A stretch of DNA of 58,544 bases from an uncultured Eubacteriales bacterium (GTDB lineage: Bacteria > Bacillota > Clostridia > Tissierellales > Peptoniphilaceae): NCBI GenBank assembly GCA_900539725.1, contig UQDI01000011.1, forward strand, positions 1 through 58,544. Direction: 5' to 3'. A model generated the notes under the pieces. It was given only the letters and a program-made list of their open reading frames with translations. It made no database searches and was not told the origin of the DNA. Below, piece after piece: positions 14,872 through 23,159 of this stretch. Every line of letters starts with the position of its first letter. Within the stretch, counting starts at the first letter, position 1. The translations under genes and the position numbers were made by a program.

Positions 14872-16647
14872 CTAGTCCACCTCGATGTTTTGTATCTCAT
14901 AAATTGTCTTATAAAGGCCATCTTCGCGAATAAGTTCCTCATGAGTGCCCTCTTGAATTTTTTTGCCTCTCTTCATAACGATGATCTTGTCAGCGTTCAT
15001 AAGCGTTGAAATTCTGTGTGAAATGATGATCTTTGTTTGAGATTTTTCATTTTGACTAAGCGCCGTTCTGATGTTGATATCAGTTTGCGTATCAACCGCC
15101 GATAGCGCATCGTCAAATATAATGATAGGCGTGTGAACAAGTATAGTCCTTGCTATGGCAAGTCTTTGCTTTTGTCCACCAGATAGGCTCACACCCTTTT
15201 CACCGACTATAGTATCGTAGCCATCCGGAAAGTTCATGATGTCATCATGAATGTCAGCGATTTTAGCCGCTTTGATGATGGCCTCGTCACTTACATCAGG
15301 CTGTCTATATGCAATATTTTCCTTTATAGTTTTATTAAATAGATATGGCTCTTGTAAAACGATTGAAGTATTCTCCCTTATCTTGCGCTTAGCTATGGTA
15401 TTTAGCTCGGTGCCGTCAATTTTGATAGATCCATCGTACTCCATAAGCCTAGGTATAAGTGAAACCAAAGTCGATTTGCCCGAGCCAGTTAGGCCAAGGA
15501 CACCAAGGGTTTTACCCGCGTCAATAGTAAAAGATAAGTCCTTAATAGCGTCATTTACTTCGTCATAGCCAAAACTTACCTTGTCAAAATCGATAGCTCC
15601 TTTAATTTCAATATCAACGAGGCCGCTGTCAAGGTCTTCAGAGTCCATCTCTAAAACTTCGTCAAAACGCTTGATAGCAACAGTAACTCTCGTAAATCTC
15701 GAAAGCATTCTGCCTGTGCCAAGTACAACCCAAACCATATTCAAGGCGACAGCAAATACAGCTGTAAACTCACCTAAAGACACAGAGCCGCTGCGGTGCA
15801 TTAAAACACCAAAGATTGCAATCAAAGTTATTTGCAAAAAGCATAGTGCTTCAGCTACCGACCAAAAGTATGCGAAGTACTTCATAATCTTGTAGTCCTT
15901 ATTCGCAAGGTCCATGTTGGCCTCTTCAAATTTCTCAATCTCGTGCTTTTGCTTGAAAAAGGCTCTAACGACTTTGTAGGAAGAAAGGTTTTCTTGCACA
16001 GTCGTAGTCAGTCTCGCCTCTGATTTTTCGAACTCATCGAAGACCTTGACCACATTTTTGTCGAAGATGTAAGTCCCGATGAATAGTATCGGCATCAAGG
16101 CTATGGACACAAGCGCAAGCTTCGCATTGATTGTAAATAGCGTGAATAAAGATATAAGTATATAAGAAATATTGCCCAAAAGCGCCATCATGGTCGTCGA
16201 GACAAGGGTTTCGAACTTTGTGATGTCGCTCGACGCCCTTTGAAGCATGTCGCCAGTTGTGATTGACGCCATATCCTTTAGGCTTAGTGACGAAATTTTC
16301 GCGTAAATATTGTCACGAATGCCCTTGCTAATGGTGTAAGTCGCCTTACCACTCATGTATGGCCTTAAAAAGTTAAACAGAGCTATCATAAAGCTAATAG
16401 CGATGAAAGCTGCGGCGATGATGCCAAGGCGCTCCCTCACTAAGTCTCTGCCACCCAAGAAGTTTATGAAACCTATCATGATCTTATTAGTCGGCACTTC
16501 ACTGCCTATAATGCTATCGATGGTCGTTCCAAGAAGTATAGGTATAAGCATTTGCAGTGCGCTCGACATTATTTCAAATAAAAATGCTAAAAAATAAATA
16601 AATATATATGGCTGAATGTATTTTTTAACTAGAGAATATTTTTTCAT
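14872..16647 (-). CDS. ABC exporter half-transporter, subunit 1
   Basis: A 591-residue exporter subunit, with membrane domain then ATPase: Walker A GLTGSGKST, Q-loop (LQEPYLF), intact signature SLSGGQ, Walker B IIFDDALSAVD and H-loop (SHRI). The residue after the Walker B Asp is Asp, not the catalytic Glu, so this site is probably degenerate, as in TM287-type heterodimers. The longer frame to 16842 runs into a repeat. The ATG at 16647 has GAGGTGAT upstream and a consensus promoter at 16676-16704. It forms an operon with subunit 2. Confidence 0.92.
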   Translation of the reverse strand: MKKYSLVKKYIQPYIFIYFLAFLFEIMSSALQMLIPILLGTTIDSIIGSEVPTNKIMIGFINFLGGRDLVRERLGIIAAAFIAISFMIALFNFLRPYMSGKATYTISKGIRDNIYAKISSLSLKDMASITTGDMLQRASSDITKFETLVSTTMMALLGNISYILISLFTLFTINAKLALVSIALMPILFIGTYIFDKNVVKVFDEFEKSEARLTTTVQENLSSYKVVRAFFKQKHEIEKFEEANMDLANKDYKIMKYFAYFWSVAEALCFLQITLIAIFGVLMHRSGSVSLGEFTAVFAVALNMVWVVLGTGRMLSRFTRVTVAIKRFDEVLEMDSEDLDSGLVDIEIKGAIDFDKVSFGYDEVNDAIKDLSFTIDAGKTLGVLGLTGSGKSTLVSLIPRLMEYDGSIKIDGTELNTIAKRKIRENTSIVLQEPYLFNKTIKENIAYRQPDVSDEAIIKAAKIADIHDDIMNFPDGYDTIVGEKGVSLSGGQKQRLAIARTILVHTPIIIFDDALSAVDTQTDINIRTALSQNEKSQTKIIISHRISTLMNADKIIVMKRGKKIQEGTHEELIREDGLYKTIYEIQNIEVD

Positions 16648-16675
16648 TGTATCACCTCGTCTTGCCAATGGTACT

Positions 16676-16704
16676 ATTATACTACTAATTATCACACTTG
16701 TCAA
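16676..16704 (-). promoter_or_regulatory. Promoter of the ABC exporter operon
   Basis: Minus-strand TTGACA (16704-16699), 17-bp spacer, TATAAT (16681-16676). Confidence 0.8.
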
Positions 16705-16733
16705 AATGATTTGCATGCAAATGATTCGCATTC

Positions 16734-16833
16734 GAACGGCGCCTAAGGCTCGCGCGCTCGCTTCCTCCTTGCGGAGTACCCGTACGTACACCTCAGTCGG
16801 TCGCTCGTTATGCTTCGCCTTATCCATCCGTTC
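16734..16833 (+). repeat. Structured repeat C, copy 2 (reverse orientation)
   Basis: GAACGG (16734-16739) pairs with CCGTTC (16828-16833), and TAAGGC (16744-16749) with GCCTTA (16817-16822). The centre contains the shared GTACGTAC words but is rearranged relative to the other copies. It lies opposite in orientation to copy 3, upstream of the exporter promoter. Confidence 0.7.
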
Positions 16834-16908
16834 GCTCTGCAAATCATAAGTTTGGCGATGATTCTCTGTCGTAAATAAATATTTTGTGGTTGAATCGTAT
16901 AGGGCAAT

Positions 16909-16941
16909 AAAAATGGATACACATCAAACGATATATATCCA
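16909..16941 (-). terminator. Terminator of the importer operon
   Basis: Minus-strand imperfect stem TGGATATATAT/ACACATCCA-type with the tail ATTTTTATTG. Similar hairpins with the same GGATA/TATCC arms occur at 22000-22036 and 53828-53857. Confidence 0.6.
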
Positions 16942-16984
16942 CTAAACTATTTATAAAATTAAATTTCTACTCCGTGTCAACTAA

Positions 16985-17020
16985 GACTTAAGCTTAAAAT
17001 TTTAATTTTAAGTTTAAGTC
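16985..17020. repeat. Long palindrome in the 3'-UTR
   Basis: GACTTAAGCTTAAAAT (16985-17000) opposite ATTTTAAGTTTAAGTC (17005-17020), 16-base arms with one mismatch. A perfect version exists at 53897-53931, at the same place relative to repeat C. Confidence 0.8.
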
Positions 17021-17031
17021 ATTCTTCAAGC

Positions 17032-17132
17032 AAAATCGATGGATGAGGCGAAGTGGAGTTTTTTGACAAGCGGAGTGTATATGTAATACTCGAGCATTGT
17101 CAACAAAACGAACAAGCCTCAGCCGCGATTTT
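17032..17132 (-). repeat. Structured repeat C, copy 3
   Basis: AAAATCG (17032-17038)/CGATTTT (17126-17132), TGAGGC (17044-17049)/GCCTCA (17116-17121), centre TTGACAA (17063-17069)/TTGTCAA (17097-17103) with GTAT/ATAC inside. It ends eight bases before the stop codon of the importer ATPase. Confidence 0.85.
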
Positions 17133-17140
17133 GATAAGAA

Positions 17141-17815
17141 TCACCTATCTTGTACCATAATATTCTCGATACCAACTACACGGTCACATACATGTTCTAA
17201 GAGCTGCACATCATGACTAACCAATATAACGCTCATCCCATGCGTTTTTCTATACGCATCAAGTAGCTCTGTGATCTTGAGCTTCAAATTAACATCAAGT
17301 GGCGATGTAATCTCGTCTGCTAGGAGCACTTTTGGCTCTGTTAGTAGTGCTCTAATTATTTGCGCACGGCTAATCATGCCGCCTGAGAGTTCATTTGGAA
17401 GCTTTTGTAAACAAGATTTGTCAAGTTCGAAGTCATCCATGAGTTTTTCAAGCTCTTCTTCATTAAAATCTTTTTTCGAAAAATGAAGCGCCTCTTTAAA
17501 GCTAGCTAAGATAGTTTTCTTCGCATCGAAGGATGAGACAGCGTTTTGAAATATTAGCTGCACCGGAAAATCTTCGAGGTTCCTTCTTTTATCGCCAACT
17601 ATGGGCAAATCGCGTCCCTTGTAAAGAATTTCTCCTTTGTCAAGAACTATGAGCCCAGCTATGAGCCTAAGTAGCGTTGTCTTACCGCTGCCTGATGGAC
17701 CGATGATGCCTAAAAATTCATTCTCATAAAGGTCCAGCGTTAAGTCGGAAATGGTTGGCGCGTCTGACATTTTAAAGGTCTTTTTTAAATTTTTAATCTC
17801 TAGAATTTTTTCCAT
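17141..17815 (-). CDS. Peptide/nickel-family importer ATPase (NikE/DppF-like)
   Basis: A 224-residue ATPase with Walker A GPSGSGKTT, Q-loop (IFQNAVSSF), signature LSGGM, Walker B VLLADEITSPLD and the H-loop (VSHD). It is last of five genes in an importer operon and overlaps the preceding ATPase by 23 bp. The ATG at 17815 is preferred over one at 17833 because an AGGG site lies eight bases before it. The signature reads LSGGM instead of LSGGQ. It is shorter than typical DppF proteins because it lacks the C-terminal oligopeptide-binding-protein-associated extension, which suits nickel/cobalt-type members (inference). Confidence 0.85.
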   Translation of the reverse strand: MEKILEIKNLKKTFKMSDAPTISDLTLDLYENEFLGIIGPSGSGKTTLLRLIAGLIVLDKGEILYKGRDLPIVGDKRRNLEDFPVQLIFQNAVSSFDAKKTILASFKEALHFSKKDFNEEELEKLMDDFELDKSCLQKLPNELSGGMISRAQIIRALLTEPKVLLADEITSPLDVNLKLKITELLDAYRKTHGMSVILVSHDVQLLEHVCDRVVGIENIMVQDR

Positions 17816-18548
17816 ATATTTTCCCTGCCGCATCTAAAAGTAATCTCGTATTTTCTTCTTCACTTTCAAAAATCTTATCTGATGGCTTGTTCTCAATGAT
17901 CTCGCCGTCTTTAAAAACACATATCCTGTCTGTTAGCGCTATGCCGTCGAAGGGGTTGTGCGTGATATAGATAAGGCTCATCTTGTTTTTGTCCATGTGA
18001 TTTTTAATCATATTTATGGCCATGGCAGTCGACTCTCTATCGAGTGCGCTCGAAATTTCGTCCGCAATCAAAAGTTCTGGCCCTCTGTTTAATATCATGG
18101 CGATGACAACCCTTTGCTGCATACCGCCTGAAAACTCGTCAGGGTACTTCTTTGCCTTGTCCCTGCTGATCCCAATCGCTTCCAAGGACTCAAGCGCCTT
18201 CTCTCTAGCATCGCCCTTGCTTATACCCTTTGCAAAGACTAGGTCATCTGTCATTTGTTCGATGATTTTGATGTAGGGGTTGAGCGAGTTTTGTACGTCT
18301 TGCGTGATATAGCCAATTTCATTTTTTAATTTATCTTTTAAAGTTTTTACTCTTTCGCCTTTGTAATAAATTTCGCCACTTATCTCTGCCTTATCTACTA
18401 GACCAAGTGCTGACCTAAAGGTCATGCTCTTACCAGCTCCTGAAACACCAATCACGCTCATGGACTTGCCATCATCAATTAAAAGGTTTATATCTTTGAT
18501 TATGGCTTTGCCATCTATACTTACTGAATAATTTCTAAGCTCTATCAT
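17793..18548 (-). CDS. Peptide/nickel-family importer ATPase (NikD/DppD-like)
   Basis: A 251-residue ATPase with Walker A GVSGAGKS, Q-loop (ITQDVQNSLNP), signature FSGGMQQR, Walker B LLIADEISSALD and the H-loop (ITHN). The SLNP and FSGGM words are typical of the DppD/NikD branch. It starts four bases inside the permease gene and overlaps the second ATPase. It powers import with the NikE-like partner. Confidence 0.88.
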   Translation of the reverse strand: MIELRNYSVSIDGKAIIKDINLLIDDGKSMSVIGVSGAGKSMTFRSALGLVDKAEISGEIYYKGERVKTLKDKLKNEIGYITQDVQNSLNPYIKIIEQMTDDLVFAKGISKGDAREKALESLEAIGISRDKAKKYPDEFSGGMQQRVVIAMILNRGPELLIADEISSALDRESTAMAINMIKNHMDKNKMSLIYITHNPFDGIALTDRICVFKDGEIIENKPSDKIFESEEENTRLLLDAAGKIYGKNSRD

Positions 18549-19312
18549 ATATTCACCTCATCAAATGTGTAGTGAAAAATTAAGCTTAGGAAAAATATTC
18601 CAAGTGCTGGCCACAAAACTATAAGCGGCTTGTCAATGATGTAGCCTCTGTATTGATATAGCATGGTTCCAAAGTCTGGAGCTGTGATGTCTGCACCTAG
18701 ACCAATGAAAGTTAATGAAGCGTAAGCTAGGATATGGTTCGAAGCTTTGTTGCCCATCAGATTTAGGCTCGGTGCAAGTAGCTCTGGCAGTAGAAAATTT
18801 CTCATGATGTATGAGTTAGGCGCTTGCAGCATTCTAAGCGTGTCAACATATGGGTCTTTTAGAATAATTTCGCTAAGCTTATAGCTTTGGTTCGCGAAGA
18901 AACCTATATTTGAAAAGCCAAGTGCAAGTCCAACGGCTAGAACCGTGTCTGTGAAGATTATTGACGCGATCAAGGCAACTATAAAGGTTGGTATAATTAA
19001 GGTTAAATCCGTTAAAAAACGTATGACGCTTAAAGCCGCTCCGCCATAAAAGCCAGCGACTATGCCAAGTGCAAGTCCTAAAGCGAATGAGACGGCACTC
19101 GCTATCAAAACAACGCTTAATGTTCTTAGAAAGCCTTGTGCCATAAGCGAGAAGATATCACGACCCAAGTGGTCCGTGCCCATGATGTGTTCAGCCGATG
19201 GCGGCAAGAACTTATTGTTAATGTCAACGAATTTTGGGTTTTGTGTCGGGATTATTGAGAGAGCTATGGCAATTAAAAGTATTATCACTACTGATATTAT
19301 CATTTTTTTCAT
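18545..19312 (-). CDS. Peptide/nickel-family permease (NikC/DppC-like)
   Basis: A 255-residue permease with about five to six membrane helices. The N-terminal LPPSAEHIMGTDHLGRDIFS motif is the hallmark of the DppC/NikC/OppC subunit, and an EAA-type loop lies around residues 165-190. It starts exactly where the NikB-like permease stops (one-base overlap). Confidence 0.9.
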   Translation of the reverse strand: MKKMIISVVIILLIAIALSIIPTQNPKFVDINNKFLPPSAEHIMGTDHLGRDIFSLMAQGFLRTLSVVLIASAVSFALGLALGIVAGFYGGAALSVIRFLTDLTLIIPTFIVALIASIIFTDTVLAVGLALGFSNIGFFANQSYKLSEIILKDPYVDTLRMLQAPNSYIMRNFLLPELLAPSLNLMGNKASNHILAYASLTFIGLGADITAPDFGTMLYQYRGYIIDKPLIVLWPALGIFFLSLIFHYTFDEVNI

Positions 19313-20229
19313 TATGCGCTCCCCCTCCTAATCACAAATTTTGAAAATACACTAAAAATTAAGTGTACAAAGAACATCCATATAATTATCATCATGATAT
19401 ATGTTTGTATGATTAGATAATCTCTGTGCGCTATGGACTCGATCAAAAATGTCGATAGGCCTTGTATTGATAAGGCAAACTCTACAACTGAGCTGGCACC
19501 AATCACGTAGGCACTTTGACTGATAAGCAGACCCGATAGGCCTTGTAAGGGCTCGTGGTAGCAGTACTTTAGTAGAGCCTTCTCTCTTTTGTATCCTCTT
19601 TCAATATAAAAGCGGAAGAATGGTTTTTTCATCACTTCTAAAAAATATATCCTGACCGTTCTTGACATAGGTCCTATGAGTGGAAGGCCTGCGAAAAACG
19701 TTCCAACTGCTAGGCTTGCTATCGAACCGGATTTAAAGAATCTGATAAATCTATACTTCACTCCAAAGAAGTAAATAAAGAGAATAATAAGTATAAAGAC
19801 TGGAACGGTTTGAGTGAAAAGAGCGAGTGCCCTTGTGAATTTGTCAAAAAAGCCATTTTTAAGGCTCGACAAATAGCCTAGCCAAAAGGCTAATATACTC
19901 GCATATATTAGCCCTAATAAGCCAAGCATCAGTGAGACAGGCGCTCTCCTTAAAATTTCAGGCTTCAAGTCAACGTCTGTCATGTAACTTTTGCCCCAAT
20001 CACCCTTGATAAAGTCACTTATCCACTCAAAGTACTGCGTTGTAAGCGGTTTATCAAGGCCAAATTCTTTTTTCAAATAGCTAATATTTTCTTCAGTAGC
20101 AGGTAGGTTTCTCTCGCTTAAAACCATCATCACTGGGTCGCCGCTCATAAGCCTAACGACGCCAAATGCGATTAGAGAGCCTACTATGAATATCAAAAAC
20201 CATTTGCAAAAAAAATTTATGACTTTCAT
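19312..20229 (-). CDS. Peptide/nickel-family permease (NikB/DppB-like)
   Basis: A 305-residue permease with an N-terminal helix, the ATEENISYLKKEFGLDKP segment typical of DppB/NikB, and further helices with a conserved RAPVSLMLG block. It begins directly after the binding-protein stop codon. With the NikC-like partner it forms the membrane channel. Confidence 0.9.
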   Translation of the reverse strand: MKVINFFCKWFLIFIVGSLIAFGVVRLMSGDPVMMVLSERNLPATEENISYLKKEFGLDKPLTTQYFEWISDFIKGDWGKSYMTDVDLKPEILRRAPVSLMLGLLGLIYASILAFWLGYLSSLKNGFFDKFTRALALFTQTVPVFILIILFIYFFGVKYRFIRFFKSGSIASLAVGTFFAGLPLIGPMSRTVRIYFLEVMKKPFFRFYIERGYKREKALLKYCYHEPLQGLSGLLISQSAYVIGASSVVEFALSIQGLSTFLIESIAHRDYLIIQTYIMMIIIWMFFVHLIFSVFSKFVIRRGSA

Positions 20230-21774
20230 CTATCTAACTGTTAGTGTTGGGTTTGTTACAAAAAAGTCTCCGTTCCAGATTTCATAATTCTTAATATTAT
20301 CAGAAAGCATTACAAACCAGTGCGGATCAACTGTATATAGTATTGGAAGATCTTCATAGATCTTTGCTTGAATTTCTTTTGAAAGCTCGTCTCTCTTAGC
20401 AAGATCAGCTGTTACGCCAAGTTCATCGATTAATTTATCAACTTCAGCATTAGCATAGTAGCTGTGGTTCTTAACAGCATCTTTCTTAAAGTGTTGAGCG
20501 AAGAAATAGTGTGGGTTGCCGCTTGCTGTTGGGTTTTGAGCGTATAATAAGATATCGTGATTACCCTTAGCAGCTTCTTCGTCGATGCTGTCAGCTAGTG
20601 AAACGCTTGCTTCTATACCCACTTGTTCTAGATCAGATACAAGTACTTGACCAATAACTGGTAGATCTGGTTTAGCTGAGTATGTTAATATAGTAAGCTT
20701 AACAGGATTTCCGTTTTTGTCCATAAGCTTGTCGCCTTGATAAGTGTAGCCAGCAGCTGCAAATTCTTCTTTAGCCTTGTCTACATCAAAAGTTAATTTT
20801 TGATCGCCATTGAAGCTGAAGTTCTTGGCAAATAGTCCTGTAGGCATGTCTCCTCCGCCAAGTGCATCGATAATCTCTTGTCTATTAACAAGAAGGTCAA
20901 GCGCCTTTCTGAAGTGAAGGTCGTTTAAATGATCTCTCTTAAGATTTAAGAAGCAGTAGTATTGGTATCCAGCATTGTAATCAAGCGCTTTGAAGCCCTT
21001 GTCCTTTAAACCGACAGCCACATCGTTTGTAAGGCCGAAAGCTAGGTCCACTTCACCGCTTTCATAAGCAAGCTTAAGCGCATTTCCGTCCTTGAAAGCC
21101 TTGATAATAACAGTTTCAGGTCTATTTTCAAAACCATCGTAATATTCGTTTCTCTCTAAAACTACTTCAGCTCCTGGTTTAAGCTCTTTAATCTTGTAAG
21201 CGCCTGTGAAGATGTATTTGTCACCATCTTTCTTGAACATAACATTAGTCCACTCAGCGAAAATTGATTCAAGATTAACTGTAGGTAGCTCAGTAAGTAT
21301 CTCTACTTTGTAGTCTTCTACTGGGGTGAAAACGATCTTACCAGCAGAAGCGCGAGCAAATTCGTTACTTTCCATGATCATGTTCATTGCTTCACAAAAT
21401 GCCTTAGCATCAACCTCACTGCCATCAGCGAACTTAACGCCTTCGTTTAATTCAGCAGTAAAGTGAGTTTCGTCTTGAGCCTCGATTGATTTAACAAATC
21501 TTGATTTTAAAGTGCCATCAGCTTGAAGAGTGTAAACGTACTCGCTGATGCCGTGGTTTGTGATGCTCCAACCGTTTGATCCATCAAGTGGGTCGTCGCC
21601 AGTGATAACCCAAGTTTGACCAACAGTTATCTCTTTAACATCAGACTTTTCAGTAGTTTCTGTTTTTTCTCCAGAGGCAGTCTTTTCGTTATTGTCTGCG
21701 CCTGTGTCGTTAGTTTTGCAGCCAAATGTGAATAATAATGATAAGATGACTGCCAAGAAAATAAGTTTTTTCAT
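20230..21774 (-). CDS. Extracellular solute-binding lipoprotein, family 5 (NikA/DppA-like)
   Basis: A 514-residue substrate-binding lipoprotein. The lipobox FTFGC gives Cys19 as the mature N-terminus, followed by a Thr/Glu/Lys-rich linker and a family 5 binding domain (RNEYYDGFENRPE, FRKALDLLVNRQEI and the closing LPILYTVDP region). The longer frame to 21852 runs backwards into a terminator and riboswitch. The ATG at 21774 with AAAGGAG is the real start. It is the first gene of the importer operon and lies behind the cobalamin riboswitch, so its cargo is probably cobalt, a cobalt complex or a corrinoid-related compound rather than general peptides (inference). Nickel or peptides cannot be excluded. 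Confidence 0.9.
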   Translation of the reverse strand: MKKLIFLAVILSLLFTFGCKTNDTGADNNEKTASGEKTETTEKSDVKEITVGQTWVITGDDPLDGSNGWSITNHGISEYVYTLQADGTLKSRFVKSIEAQDETHFTAELNEGVKFADGSEVDAKAFCEAMNMIMESNEFARASAGKIVFTPVEDYKVEILTELPTVNLESIFAEWTNVMFKKDGDKYIFTGAYKIKELKPGAEVVLERNEYYDGFENRPETVIIKAFKDGNALKLAYESGEVDLAFGLTNDVAVGLKDKGFKALDYNAGYQYYCFLNLKRDHLNDLHFRKALDLLVNRQEIIDALGGGDMPTGLFAKNFSFNGDQKLTFDVDKAKEEFAAAGYTYQGDKLMDKNGNPVKLTILTYSAKPDLPVIGQVLVSDLEQVGIEASVSLADSIDEEAAKGNHDILLYAQNPTASGNPHYFFAQHFKKDAVKNHSYYANAEVDKLIDELGVTADLAKRDELSKEIQAKIYEDLPILYTVDPHWFVMLSDNIKNYEIWNGDFFVTNPTLTVR

Positions 21775-21820
21775 AAAATCTTTCTCCTTTAATATACTAT
21801 AGTATAGAATTAACCGTGCT

Positions 21821-21856
21821 AAAAAAACTAGTCTTGCTCTGAACCGGAGCAAAACT
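21821..21856 (-). terminator. Riboswitch expression-platform terminator
   Basis: On the minus strand AGTTTTGCTC (21856-21847) pairs with GAGCAAGACT (21839-21830) around a CGGTTCA loop, followed by T7 (21827-21821). It lies between the cobalamin aptamer and the binding-protein start. Confidence 0.85.
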
Positions 21857-21935
21857 AAAGTACAAGTATCGGACTTATGCTAATCGCAAATACCGTAGCG
21901 GCACTGTGTAGGATTCTGACCTACTTCCTTGTTAT
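21857..21935 (-). promoter_or_regulatory. Cobalamin riboswitch aptamer
   Basis: Minus-strand RNA reads GGAAG (21929-21925), then AATCCTAC, the core GCCGCTACGGTAT (the B12-riboswitch 'CCCGCCACUGUA' block), and a final AAGTCCGATACTTG that resembles the B12 box. A promoter precedes it and a terminator hairpin follows it, before the binding-protein gene. The short spacing between core and B12 box suggests a compact subtype. High cobalamin would be expected to favour termination. Confidence 0.8.
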
Positions 21936-21950
21936 ATTCTATCTGCGTCT

Positions 21951-21979
21951 ATTATATTACTTTTCAAGCAATTAGTCAA
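21951..21979 (-). promoter_or_regulatory. Promoter of the riboswitch-importer operon
   Basis: Minus-strand TTGACT (21979-21974), 17-bp spacer, TATAAT (21956-21951). Transcription would start just upstream of the aptamer. Confidence 0.85.
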
Positions 21980-21999
21980 TTAAAATGTATTTGTATAAA

Positions 22000-22036
22000 T
22001 AAAAATAGATACATATCAAACGAAATGTATCTATTT
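22000..22036 (-). terminator. Terminator of the hyd maturation operon
   Basis: A perfect 12-bp stem AAATAGATACAT (22003-22014)/ATGTATCTATTT (22025-22036), with a U-rich minus-strand tail, just past the hydF stop codon. Confidence 0.85.
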
Positions 22037-22040
22037 AAAA

Positions 22041-23159
22041 TTAATATTGTATTTTATCCAAAATATCGTTTAAATATGCAATCGTCACTCCATAATTCGT
22101 CATCGGCACACCCATCTCTTTAGCCTTCATAACGCGATTAAGAACAAGGGTTCTATTAAACATGCACGCCCCGCAATGTATAATCATGTCGTAACCCTCA
22201 ATATTTTCAAAGTCATCTGCTCTTGTAAATGTAAATTTCAAACCATCGCCGAAGCGTTTCTTAAGCATGGCTGGTATTTTGACTGTGCCTATGTCCTCAT
22301 TAAGCGGTGGATGCGTACAAGCCTCGGCTATCAAAATTTTTTCGTCGCCCTTAAAATCATCAAATTTCTTCGCGGACTCGATAAAGTAATCTATATCGCC
22401 CTTCATTTTTGAAAAAAGTACCGAGAATGAAGTGACTTTTGTAGTCTCTCCAAAAACTTCGTAAACCTTCTTAAAAACTCGTGAGTCGCAGATAACAAGG
22501 TCTATGCCTTGAAATTTATCTCTCACTCTCTCAAGGTCATCATCACCCACGACTATGCTTGTCATGCCCTTGTCAAGAGCTTCTCTTATGGCTTCAACCT
22601 GCGCTTTGATCAGCCTTCCTTTTGGCGCTGCTGCGTCTTGCGGCATAACCATGACTATGGTTGCGCCGCTATCTACAAGACCAGCTAATAAGGACTCTTC
22701 TTCTGTATTTAAAACTTTTTTAAGCTCGGTAAATATTTTTTCTCGAGAGGAATCATCTCTATAAACGATTGCCTCGCCATAGTCATAGCTCAAGTCTCTA
22801 TCGATAGCCATAATGACCTTGATGACGGGCTTATTGTACTTTGCTAGCTCTGATAAAATGGCCTCATCACCATTATCAAGGGTATATATAAAAGCGTCTG
22901 CCTTGTTAAACTCGGCGCGTGTCTTTTTTAGCCTCTCAGCTGAAAGAGCTGTATCGTCGTCAAAGCCAGCTGTGTCAATGAAGACAACTGGCCCAAGTCC
23001 CGGCACTTCGATGGATTTACGAACTGCATCTGTCGTCGTACCGCGCTCTTCCGAAACTATCGCCGCATCGGAGCCCATGATGGAGTTAAAAAGCGTTGAC
23101 TTGCCTGCGTTTACTCTGCCTACGATGACAACGTGCTTTTGTAAGGAACGCGCCATCAT
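22041..23159 (-). CDS. hydF: [FeFe]-hydrogenase H-cluster maturation GTPase HydF
   Basis: A 372-residue scaffold protein on which the 2Fe subcluster is assembled before transfer to apo-HydA. The N-terminal G domain has the P-loop GRVNAGKS (14-21), a DTAGFDD switch and an NKPV-type base motif. The C-terminal cluster domain carries the CTH...HCGAC iron-sulphur ligand set (ACTHPPL and IIHCGACMFN). Start: ATGATG at 23159/23156 overlaps the hydG stop, so the genes are translationally coupled. It is last in an operon with hydE and hydG. The hydrogenase itself is not in the window. Confidence 0.96.
   Translation of the reverse strand: MMARSLQKHVVIVGRVNAGKSTLFNSIMGSDAAIVSEERGTTTDAVRKSIEVPGLGPVVFIDTAGFDDDTALSAERLKKTRAEFNKADAFIYTLDNGDEAILSELAKYNKPVIKVIMAIDRDLSYDYGEAIVYRDDSSREKIFTELKKVLNTEEESLLAGLVDSGATIVMVMPQDAAAPKGRLIKAQVEAIREALDKGMTSIVVGDDDLERVRDKFQGIDLVICDSRVFKKVYEVFGETTKVTSFSVLFSKMKGDIDYFIESAKKFDDFKGDEKILIAEACTHPPLNEDIGTVKIPAMLKKRFGDGLKFTFTRADDFENIEGYDMIIHCGACMFNRTLVLNRVMKAKEMGVPMTNYGVTIAYLNDILDKIQY

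Noticed and set aside
21775..21852. 26-residue N-terminal extension of the solute-binding protein
   Set aside because: The extension would translate the riboswitch terminator. The lipoprotein signal starts at the ATG at 21774 with its own AAAGGAG site.
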